Assembly (NCBI GenBank): GCA_003990745.1
Contig: RBNI01003098.1
Location: 1 to 16,672 of the forward strand
Source: Jimgerdemannia flammicorona
Lineage: Eukaryota > Mucoromycota > Endogonomycetes > Endogonales > Endogonaceae
Direction: 5' to 3'
DNA: 16,672 nucleotides
The stretch's first letter is position 1; the number at the start of each line of letters is the position of its first letter. The notes under the pieces are model-generated. The model saw only the letters and a list, made by a program, of their open reading frames with translations. It was not told the origin of the DNA and ran no database searches. The translations under genes and the position numbers were made by a program. Shown here piece by piece: positions 8,807-16,264 of the stretch.

Positions 8807-9904
8807 ATGACTACTGAGATCTACAACCACATCCATACTGATATTTAGAATGCCATTGTCAACTGAACTACACCCCCTCTGCCTCTTATGAATATCCATA
8901 GTCTAGCACCTCTCTACTTTGTGGAAGCCTGATGGAATGCCCTGAACATGCTTAATGAGGCCCACCAGATTGGATAAATCTTAAGCTACTACCAGATCGG
9001 CTGTCTCCTAGAAGACATGGTCAAGCACCACTATGACACAGACATTACCCAGATGTCTCAACACCAGAAGCTCATTGCCTGCAAACATCGAGAACTCTTC
9101 TATGAGTACAGCACCTTTATTCTCCGCCTCCAAGTTATTACCAGCGAAATGATTGCTACTCTATCCTATGGTCAAATTGATAACATGATACAAGAACTCA
9201 ACCACAAGTACCTCGAGTATGTCCAGACTACAGATAGAACCTTCCCACACTCCAATGACCACATCCTACAAATGCCCCAAGTTGGATATATCATGAAGAA
9301 CATCTATGATATAATCCAATTTGATGAAAATGAAGCAGAAGACAATGATCCCTCTGACACCGACATGACCTCAAGCCAAGGATCTCTGCCAACCCTGATC
9401 ACTCCACCAATCTTGCCGATGAACTTATAATAGTTCATAACCACCTACGAGACTTATTGGGACAATGACCACTGGCATGAATACCAACCTGCATTCACCC
9501 CCGATTACTTCAACTACAATGAAGAGACCGAAGAACACAACCTGTACCTTCAGACAACCCTCGAGATCAAACTGACCACCCTGCCACCTGAGTATGAGTG
9601 ATATAAACTACAGCTGCCAGCTTACTACAACTCCGCAACTCATAGTGCTGTACCCTATAGAAGGTATATAGACAGCAAATCCAATGAAAGTGAAGGTAGT
9701 GTACCTCTCCTTCATCCACCAACACCTTATCCAGCATATGAGACAGATGATGTAATCCTATGGGACAGTGACGAAGTCTCAATATATTACTATCTCAGTG
9801 AACAAGGAGAAGTAATCTGTGAACCACTCTTCCTAGACAACTACTTCATCAAAGATGATGTCATTGATGGTGATATTATTGAAGATTACCCAGATAGTGT
9901 CTAA
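8807..9904 (+). pseudogene. U3-encoded protein of unknown function, best preserved copy
   Basis: This frame runs 366 codons (ATG 8807, TAA 9902-9904) without a net frameshift. It is interrupted by seven stops that look like transitions (for example two adjacent stops at 9428-9433, where element B reads two glutamines). It is the best copy for study: 137 codons are open from 9017 to 9427. Visible parts are an N-terminal region with EIYN and PPLPLMN, a helical middle (ELFYEYSTF, MIQELNHKYLEY), an acidic stretch (FDENEAEDNDPSD), a Tyr/Pro-rich region with a PPEYE motif, and an acidic C-terminus (GDIIEDYPDSV). It has no basic DNA-binding look, no signal peptide and no membrane segment. I cannot assign a function. 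It lies entirely in U3, upstream of the LTR's own promoter, so it would need readthrough transcription or a separate promoter near the LTR start. Confidence 0.68.
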
Positions 9905-9967
9905 ACCTATAAATAGCTTAGCAGTCATAGTATAGTTAGATTAGCCTTGTATGACATGACTGTAAAC

Positions 9968-10032
9968 TGACTCAGCGATGATCTCTTGATATATCAGATC
10001 ACACTTGTACTACGTAACTGCATTCTGACTCA
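9968..10032 (+). promoter_or_regulatory. Two TGACTCA sites upstream of the TATA box, LTR D
   Basis: Perfect sites at 9968-9974 and 10026-10032, in the same positions relative to the TATA box as in element C. Confidence 0.45.
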
Positions 10033-10546
10033 GCAAGGTACTTAGTGCTACATCCATATCTAGCATAGTCCAGATAGCCCCTCACTAGTATATACCCCCT
10101 CTCCCAGATCTCAGAATCTCAGACTTGACCTAAACAATCCGAATATAACTTCTGAGCACTTCTTCTCAATATCCCTTCATACAACTACTGTAAGAGGATT
10201 GCTTTTTAGGGTAACTGTTATATAGTTCTGAAAGGGTTTTCTGGAAGTTCTGGATATTCTGGAAGACCATTTTCTTATGGTCAAGATCAATTTCATATGG
10301 AGTACGTCCTCTATGCTTATTGATTTCTAAATCGGGTTGACGTCTCAACCAAAGTCCTTTTTTAGACTTGTTCTGGATGTTCAGGATTTTCTGTATTTTA
10401 GGAAGTTCAAGAAACTAAGGCCAGCTTAGTTGGATTGGCGTATCGCTGCAGACAATACCCAATTAGGAAATTTTGTGATGGGGTTAGGAGTAGGACCTAA
10501 CGGGGAGCAGATTTACTTAAGAGTAGTTTGTGGGTTATTAAATAGG

Positions 10547-10552
10547 TTTATT
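10547..10552 (-). terminator. Polyadenylation signal of element E 3' LTR
   Basis: AATAAA on the minus strand, about 130 bp downstream of the TATA box; the expected end signal for the element's transcript. Confidence 0.55.
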
Positions 10553-10681
10553 TGCTATTCATGATATTGCTATACTAAGAGTATTTGTATAAAGGGATAT
10601 TGTGGGAAAGTGCTCAGGAGTTGTGTTCGGATTGTTCAGGTCTGTTCAAGTCTGAGATTCTGAGGTCTGGGGGAGGGGGTA

Positions 10682-10687
10682 TTTATA
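10682..10687 (-). promoter_or_regulatory. TATA box of element E 3' LTR
   Basis: TATAAA on the minus strand in the block shared by all LTRs. Confidence 0.7.
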
Positions 10688-10806
10688 CTAGTGAGGGGCT
10701 ATCTGGACTATGCTAGATATGGATGTAGCACTAAGTACCTTGCTGAGTCGGAATGTAGTCACGTAGTATAAGTGTGATCTGACATGTCAAGAGATTGTCT
10801 GACTGC

Positions 10807-10813
10807 TGAGTCA
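10807..10813 (-). promoter_or_regulatory. TGACTCA site, element E 3' LTR
   Basis: A perfect site on the minus strand, matching 78-84 and 9968-9974. Confidence 0.45.
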
Positions 10814-10972
10814 GTTCACAGTTATGTTATACAAGGCTAATCTAACTATACTATAACTGCTAATCTATTTATAGATTTAGGTGCTGTCTGGTTAGTCTTT
10901 GATGACATCACTATTGATGACATCATCACTAGCAAAGTCTGAGCAGTTTTCTGACTTCTGACATCATCAGTT

Positions 10973-11655
10973 TCAAGGTATCGTCACTTCTATCTCTTGT
11001 AAGATTAAGGCTATCCTTGGTGGCGGTAGTTGTACAAGGATAACAGGTCTTGGTTCTCTTTTTTTTTTGGTCTGCTGGCGCATTTGCGAGGACTGGCCAT
11101 TCTCGTCTAGGGCAAGGGCTTCCAATATCGCGGCTGGGGGTTCAAACCTCTCAGAAATGATATTTTCTATAATCTGAGGCAATTTCAAGTAGTAATATCT
11201 GTCATGTGGATGGCTTGAGATTGGTTTCAACATTGTCAGCTTTCTTGAGTTCAGATGAAGTGTCCATCACTCTCCAATGGAGGTGACACAGATAGAGTGA
11301 ATGGAGTTGTTCAAATGTATTTTGCTTCCACTAAGTAATGAGGTCTTATATAGTTACAATGTATCTTGGTCTTGAGTTGATAAGTGCAGTTTGTGAACCT
11401 TTTGGTAGATGAGATAGAGTTCTTCTTGTCTCAATTTGAGTTTGGTACTTTTGATTTCCTTTTGTAATAGTATAGTATACCAAACTAGTTATAGTGATTC
11501 GGAGTCAGTCTTATGGTTGTAGTACTTCTTCTAGTATTCTTGTATCTTGGCGGTGGGTTCTTGTGCTTGCTGGCATATTTCGTGTAACCAGATGATCTCT
11601 TGTTTTGTAGTCTTGCATGTGGTTTCCAAATTAGTTCTGAGGATGTCATGCAATT
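10973..11655 (-). pseudogene. Variant U3-encoded reading frame of element E
   Basis: I do not recognise this product. On the minus strand one phase can be followed for about 225 codons with four stops, each explainable by a single transition. The N-terminal part looks like a coiled coil rich in Gln, Lys and Glu (TTKQEIIWLHEI, QQAQEPTAKIQEY, LKLRQEELYLIYQKV). The C-terminal 86 codons are open and contain FEPPAAIL, a basic patch QTKKKREPRP encoded across a run of ten A, and VQLPPPR, then stop at 10973-10975. The truncated 5' LTR carries the same phase. It has no resemblance to the 366-codon frame of the other LTR type. The start codon is unclear. Confidence 0.5.
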
Positions 11656-11683
11656 TTGGTGGCTTGGAGGTTGTGTGCTTACA

Positions 11684-11697
11684 ACTCTCCCCTTCTT
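11684..11697 (-). other. Polypurine tract of element E
   Basis: AAGAAGGGGAGAGT on the minus strand directly before TGTAAG, identical to the tract of element C. Confidence 0.88.
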
Positions 11698-11852
11698 AGC
11701 TTTCGACGTCCTCATCAGGGCCTTCTAATTTGTTCTGGTGTTGTTGTACCATTTGGATGGTTCTTGTGGCTGTGTTTGTTGAGGATTTGTTCAACTTTAT
11801 ATTCTTCTTGGTCATTAATAATAACAGATACAGGTGGTTCTGTGGTTCAGTT
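11698..11852 (-). pseudogene. Chromodomain remnant of element E
   Basis: This keeps the linker EPPVSVIINDQEEY and the first chromodomain strand (KVEQILNKHSHKNHP). It then jumps to NGTTTPEQIRRP, which corresponds to the end of the 3' untranslated stretch of element C (around 6625). The core with the VKWKGY and WEP aromatic residues is gone. The join shares two C bases with both parents, as in a microhomology deletion or a reverse transcription template jump. On its upstream side it meets the protease-RT linker at about 11850. It cannot fold as a chromodomain. Confidence 0.75.
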
Positions 11853-12539
11853 CAGAAATGTGTCTTGGACTTTCTGGAGTAGTGGTCTGACATGGCTGTC
11901 AACTTTGGAAAAGTCTTCTTCAGAGTTCTCGGATTCTCCTTTGGGTGAATGGATGGAGATAGCAAAGAGAGGGCATTTCTTGGTCGATTTTTTGAGTTGT
12001 AGTTTGTTGATGTGGGTGATCTTTGGTCCAGAGTCACTAGAGTTGAGTGTGTCCTTTTCGCCTTGCAGTTTGAAGTTGTGGCATCCTTTCTTGATGGTCA
12101 GAGAATGGTTTACCCAATTGATCATGGGGTTCTCTTATTTCAACCATGGAGTTCCAAGGATGATTTCATTATCAGGGAGTGGTACAATTTGAAGGGTAAC
12201 ATGTACTCGATAGTCACTGATTCGGAAGGGTAGGTTGCGGACTTCCTTGCTAATAACATGTGAGGTTCCATCAGCTGTGGCAACTGCTTGAGTTTGTTGT
12301 ACCAGAGAGGTGAAGACCTTGAGTCTATTGGCTGTTTCTTCATTGATGAAGTTGCCTGAGGCACCACTGTCTATCATGATCTTGACAGGTGCTCGGTTGA
12401 CAAAAGCTTTAAGTGTAAGCAGTTTGTCTGATCCAATGGTGGTGATTTCAGTTGTAGGAGCTTTCCTTCTGTTGGTTCTACTTTGAGCCAGTTCGTTGAC
12501 ACAAGAGAAGCAATCATCAATCATTCGGGAAGAGTACAT
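11853..12539 (-). pseudogene. Aspartic protease and downstream linker of element E
   Basis: This is a retropepsin domain that processes the polyprotein. The catalytic motif DSGASGNFI is intact at about 12345-12371, in the context VKIMIDSGAS, and the second signature IILGTPWLK is at 12138-12165. One uninterrupted 134-codon stretch (12539 to 12138) holds the whole domain, so this is the best protease copy here. A TAA follows at 12135-12137. The same phase then goes on as ENPMINWVNHSLTI, the usual chromoviral sequence after the protease, and a charged linker to VQDTFLN at about 11855. The expected RT start is missing, because the sequence jumps to the chromodomain linker there. Confidence 0.83.
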
Positions 12540-12614
12540 TCCAATGCCATGGGGATATCAGCCACTTGGTATATATCTATCTTCGATTTTCTTGTAGAAT
12601 TGTTCTTCCTTATT

Positions 12615-13051
12615 CATGGTAGGTTGGACTGGGGCCTTATTTGATGAGCCAAATCCTTTGGATCCTCTGATGGTAGGCAGTCATTCCGGGACTTCCTTAC
12701 TGTCAGGGTTGACTCGATTTTTTCGAATAGGATCTGGGCAATACAGAATTCAATGGGAATCTTGAAGGGTGTCCAACTGTGGTTTCGGATGAGGACAATA
12801 ATTTCGCCTGTGTAATCTTCATCAATGACTCCTCCTTCTACTGAGAGTCCTTTCAATGCTAGACTGCTGTGACAGCATATTCTTCCAACATGTCCTTTAG
12901 GGATTTGGATGCTGATTCCTGTGTAGACTTGTTTGACTTCTCAGTTGGAGACTATAGCTTCTTCAGCTGCATACAGATCATATCCAGCTGCTTTTTGACT
13001 TCCTTTGGTTGGGGCCTTAGCAGTTTGTCTTAACTTGACAAAGTCTAGTGT
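12615..13051 (-). pseudogene. dUTPase domain of element E
   Basis: This is a trimeric-type dUTPase placed between the nucleocapsid knuckle and the protease. Motif 1 is AAGYDLYAAE (about 12962-12993), motif 2 is CHSSLALKG, motif 3 is GGVIDEDYTGEI (with the catalytic Asp and Tyr, 12803-12829), motif 4 is CIAQILFEKI, and motif 5 is the glycine-rich RGSKGFGSSN at 12639-12668. Motif 5 is canonical but sits one frame off, because of a small indel near 12690. A TGA interrupts the frame between motifs 1 and 2. The usual motif 2 arginine is histidine in both copies, which could be decay or an older change. The domain length is normal. It would act on dUTP in the virus-like particle or cytoplasm. Confidence 0.9.
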
Positions 13052-13117
13052 TCTGGTAGTCAGATTGTTGAGGTGGTGCAGAGTGGTAACAGTTGCTCAT
13101 ATTGCTGTTCAGGGTTT

Positions 13118-15068
13118 TCAGTTAGGGCAGGCACTGGCCATGTGTCCTGTCTTTCGGCAATAGAAGCATGCTCCGCTTCTTCTAAGTTCATTCCTTTTGC
13201 CTTTAGTGAGTTTCTTGAAGGTACTCGGCTGGGTGGGTTCATGATTTCTGGGTGTCCATGAAGTGGATGTTGAGGGAGCTTGGGATACTTCATGCTTGGG
13301 TTCTTCTTTCTTGGTCCAAGTCTTTTCCTTGTTGTTGAATTGTCTTCGGGGCAGAATGGGTCCAGCTGTTAGGATCTGCTTGACCATAGTCTTGATCCTT
13401 GTCAGGCACCATTGTTGGTGGTCACAACCAACTGGGCATCCTTGTTCTCAGATTTTTCTAGTAAGCCATTCAGGCAGGGCATCGAATAAATGATCTGCTC
13501 TTGTACCATTTCATGCTTTGTCGTTGGCAATATATCCTAGGCCAACAGTGTTCAGGAGTGACTTGAGTTTTGTACAGAAGGTTTCGAATTCCTCCTTACC
13601 ATGTACATCGAATTTGAGGTTGTGGAGTTTTACTCGGGATTCAGCGATTATGGTTTCGCTGCGATATTGAGCAATTATGAGTTGTTTAAGTCCAGGGGCT
13701 GCAGGATGGTCTCCATATCCTGGGGCATTATTTGCTGCATTCTGAGCAACTACTGCAGGTCGGGTGTCCCATGTAAGGGGTTTTTCAGGAAGGGTTCACC
13801 ACCATTCTTCGGCAGGTCCTCGGAAGAATATAACAACTCAGCAGACATAGGCTGTAGTGGTAGCAAAGAGTTGTTCCAAAGTGTGATCTTGATTGTTTAT
13901 CAGAATGCGGTCAGCGACTCATTCATTGGTCCATTGATTGGCTTCAAAGTTGGTGTCAACTACACTAATGAAGCTTTGGACTTCTTGTGCAGTACCATTG
14001 AAGGTAGGTAGACTTAGATTTTTTGTAGGTCAGGTCTATTCAGCTAAGGTAGTAATGGTTGCTGCCATTATAGCTACCTGGGCTGTGAGGTCTAGAATCT
14101 GTTGGTTTGCTATGTTGTTTACTGGAGGCGGTTGAACTACTGGTAGTGGTGTTACTGGTACTACTTGAGGTACTGGTGCAGAGTGTGATGTGGTTCTTTG
14201 AGTCTGTGTAAGTTGCTGGAGTAATAGTTGTGGGTCTGGAGTAAGGGCTTGATAGATAGCTGTCCGTTGCTGTGTAGGTATATTCTGTCCTGATGGAGAT
14301 ACATCTCCTTCGGTGGTGTATCCGGGATCGAATTCACTAAGATACTCCTCCTCCTCTTGGGTTTGGTCTCCGTGTACTTGGGTTTGCTCGGCATTAAAGT
14401 AGACAGAATCAGTTGTATATCTGATTTCAGATAGACTTAGTTCAAAGTCAAGTTCTGGTTCAGTATTGCTTTTGGATTCAGGTAGGGCTATAGCAGGGCC
14501 TGCTTCAGGTTTGGGATCAGGTAGTTGATGAAGAGTTTCTCTTACTTCTTCCTTAAGAATATAGTGGACCTTACTGTTCTGGAATCGGTAGTATAATGTA
14601 GTCTTGGTTCTGGTTCGGTGAAAGTCAGTAGAGTTGAGCCACTTGGCTACAGAGGCTTGGGCTTCGTGAGAAACTAAGACTAGAAAGACTGCTGCTGGTT
14701 GTCCTAGGTCGCTCGGATTTGTGGAGCTGACAAAACTCTTGTTGAGAAGAGTAAAGAAGGCTTCTATAAGACCTTCTTCATCTTGACTTGCTGGGTGTAG
14801 TGCAAGGAGTTCGGTGAATAGGGTTTCACCTATTTGCTAATTTAATCGGAGTACTTCTTTCTTTGAATGAAGTTTATTCCACTTGTTGCAGGTGTAGAGG
14901 TCAAATTGTCATCAGGTTCAATTCTCTCCAGATTGTCAGATAGTTCAGGATAAATTCCAGGTCAGAGGTTGGACTTTATACCAACTTGTAGAAATTCACA
15001 GAAGGGTTTGTAGTGGGGTGAGGAAGCGTCTTGAAGCAGAAATGAATTGTAAACTGCTGCTACCAAGT
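13118..15068 (-). pseudogene. Gag (capsid and nucleocapsid) of element E
   Basis: This is the structural polyprotein. In order on the minus strand there is an N-terminal region joined in phase to U5, an acidic Pro/Gln-rich linker (EFDPGYTTEGD, VPVTPLPVVQPPP), and a capsid-type core (LPTFNG, then FISVVDTNFEANQWTN near 13930-14010). A basic segment (WTKKEEPKHE) precedes the intact CCHC zinc knuckle CFYCRKTGHMASAC (13127-13168). After the knuckle the same phase continues, with stops, into the dUTPase. Seven bases present in element B are missing near 14910, which causes a frameshift. Several single stops (mostly TAG, TAA and TGA from Gln or Trp) are present. It is homologous along its length to element B's gag. 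No start ATG was found. Confidence 0.8.
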
Positions 15069-15300
15069 TGTAAGAGGGTTGCTTTTTAGGGTAACCATTA
15101 TGTAGTTCTGAAAGGGTTTTCTGGAAGTTCTGGATATTCTGGAAGACTGTTTTCTTATGGTCAAGATCAATTTCGTATAAAGTACATCCTCTATGCTTAT
15201 TGATTTCTAGATTGGGTTGACGTCTCAACCAAAGTCCTTTTTTGGACTTGTTCTGGATGTTCAGGATTTTCCATATTTCAGGAAGTTCAAGAAACTAAGG
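14962..15300 (-). pseudogene. Gag N-terminal frame crossing U5 and the primer binding site
   Basis: On the minus strand, an open phase starts in U5 (ELPEIWKILN, GLWLRRQPDLEINKHRG, then YEIDLDHKK). It crosses the LTR end CTTACA and the primer binding site, read as LVAAVY, and enters the gag region (LQDASSPHYKPF) without a phase change. It is open for at least 88 codons (15228 to 14965). Element B has the same phase, and U5 copies without the internal part are found in A (about 485-701) and in E's 3' LTR (10189 to about 10400). An in-frame TAG just upstream is found in every copy, and no ATG precedes the frame, so initiation may need splicing or a non-ATG codon. The product is not recognised. 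Confidence 0.55.
15054..15065 (-). other. Primer binding site of element E
   Basis: TGGTAGCAGCAG on the minus strand, three bases (ACT) after the LTR end CTTACA. TGGTAGC is the expected complement of the 3' end of eukaryotic initiator tRNA-Met, and the implied tRNA acceptor strand ends GCTACCA. Its position confirms that the LTR ends at 15069. Confidence 0.78.
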
Positions 15301-15561
15301 CCAGCTTAGTTGGATTGGCGTATCGCTGCAGACAATACCCAATTAGGAAATTTCGTGATGGAGTTTGGAGTAGGACCTAATGGGGAGCAGATTTACTTAA
15401 GAGTGGTTTGTGGGTTATTAAATAGGTTTATTTGCTATTCATGATATTGCTATACTAGGAGTATTTGTGTAAAGGGATATTGTGGGAAAGTGCTCAGGAG
15501 TTGTATTCGGATTGTTCAGGTCTGTTCAAGTCTGAGATTCTGAGGTCTGGGGGAGGGGGTA

Positions 15562-15567
15562 TTTATA
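15562..15567 (-). promoter_or_regulatory. TATA box of element E 5' LTR
   Basis: TATAAA on the minus strand in the conserved block with the C-rich tract; the promoter of element E. Confidence 0.7.
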
Positions 15568-15686
15568 CTAGTGAAGGGCTATCTGGACTATGCTAGATAT
15601 GGATGTAGCACTAAGTGCCTTGCTGAGTCGGAATGTAGTCATATAGTACAAGTGTGATCTGATATATCAAGAGATCATCTGACTGC

Positions 15687-15693
15687 TGAGTCA
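15687..15693 (-). promoter_or_regulatory. TGACTCA site, element E 5' LTR
   Basis: A perfect site on the minus strand about 120 bp upstream of the TATA box. The second, promoter-proximal site has decayed to TGAGTCG (+ strand) near 15624. Confidence 0.45.
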
Positions 15694-16264
15694 GTTCACA
15701 GTCATGTCGTACAAGGCTAATCTAACTATACTATGACTGCTAATCTATTTATAGATTTAGGTGCTGTCTGGTTAGTCTTTGATGACATCACTATTGATGA
15801 CATCATCACTAGCAAAGTCTGAGCAGTTTTCTGACTTCTGACATCATCAGTTTCAAGGTATCGTCACTTCTATCTCTTGTAAGATTAAGGCTGTCCTTGG
15901 TGGCGGTGGTTATACAAGGATAACAGGTCTTGGTTCTCTTTTTTTTTTGGTCTGCTGGCGCATTTGCGAGGACTGGCCATTCTTGTCTAGGGCGAGGGCT
16001 CCCAATGTCGCGGCTGGGGGTTCGAATCTCTTGGAAATGATATTTTCTGTAATCTGAGGCAATTTCTAGTAGTAATATCTGTCATATAGATGGCTTGAGA
16101 TTGGTTTCAACGTTGTCAGCTTTCTTGAGTTCAGATGAAGTGTCCGTCACTCTCCAACAGAGGTGACACAGATAGAGCGAACAGAGTTATTCAAATGTGT
16201 TTTACTTCCACTAAGTAATGAGGTCTTATATAGTCACAGTGTATCTTGGTCTTGAGTTGATAAG

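Larger units (their letters stand above)
8517..10188 (+). mobile_element. LTR D, inserted in the LTR of element C
   Basis: A second + strand LTR begins with TGTAAG directly after AAGCTGG of element C. It carries all four TGASTCA sites, the 366-codon U3 frame and a shortened TATA region (TATATA at 10089-10094, three A bases lost compared with the other LTRs). It stops at 10188 in the leader (ACAACTAC), where the 3' LTR end of element E begins. D retains more CpG than C, which fits its later arrival. Whether D is a solo LTR or the 5' LTR of a full element cannot be seen. Confidence 0.82.
10189..11683 (-). mobile_element. 3' LTR of element E, 1495 bp, variant U3
   Basis: This is a complete LTR: TGTAAG at 11683, next to the polypurine tract, and CTTACA at 10189, next to foreign DNA of LTR D. 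The first 100 bp or so, and everything from about 10930 to the 3' end (promoter, R, U5), match the LTRs of A to D. The middle of U3 does not match: the 366-codon frame is replaced by an unrelated decayed frame. It has one perfect TGASTCA site (10807-10813) and one mutated site (TGAGTCG near 10744). The TATA box is at 10682-10687 and the polyadenylation signal at 10547-10552. U5 (10189 to about 10400) carries the gag N-terminal frame. Confidence 0.88.
10189..16264 (-). mobile_element. Element E: non-autonomous chromovirus derivative
   Basis: This minus strand element has two LTRs of the same variant type. Its 5' LTR (15069-16264) is cut off at the right, and its 3' LTR (10189-11683) is complete. 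The internal region is only about 3.4 kb (11684-15068). It holds gag, zinc knuckle, dUTPase and protease, then jumps to the linker just before the chromodomain, so RT, RNase H and the integrase catalytic core are missing. A second deletion removes most of the chromodomain and the 3' untranslated part. E is inserted in LTR D at 10188/10189. A half target duplication would be ACTAC (10184-10188). Confidence 0.85.
15069..16264 (-). mobile_element. 5' LTR of element E, truncated
   Basis: This LTR matches the 3' LTR of E from CTTACA (15069) to 16264 with scattered transitions, such as the TATA block at 15562-15567 and the bZIP site at 15687-15693. At 16264-16266 it breaks from its partner; the 3' LTR goes on for about 287 bp more to TGTAAG. 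The variant U3 frame is present from its stop (15853-15855) to the break. Confidence 0.85.

Noticed and set aside
10903..10966. Three TGACATCA words as CRE-like sites in element E
   Set aside because: Two of the three fall in the remnant of the Asp/Ile-rich C-terminal codons of the U3 frame, whose repetitive codons produce such words. They are not perfect TGACGTCA.
10421..11683. LTR 3' end placed at ...AACTAAGCTGG with the next bases (TGG...) as primer site
   Set aside because: This was the first reading, because copies C and D join there. But A and E's 3' LTR continue past this point to CTTACA, which gives TG...CA inverted ends and a better primer site. The joint at 8516 is better explained as an insertion.
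11656..12192. 178-codon plus strand frame
   Set aside because: It lies opposite the protease linker, chromodomain remnant and LTR start of element E. The minus strand matches known motifs; the plus strand product has none.
13601..14011. 136-codon plus strand frame
   Set aside because: It is antisense to the gag capsid region of element E, which is homologous to element B's gag on the minus strand. It is a shadow frame.
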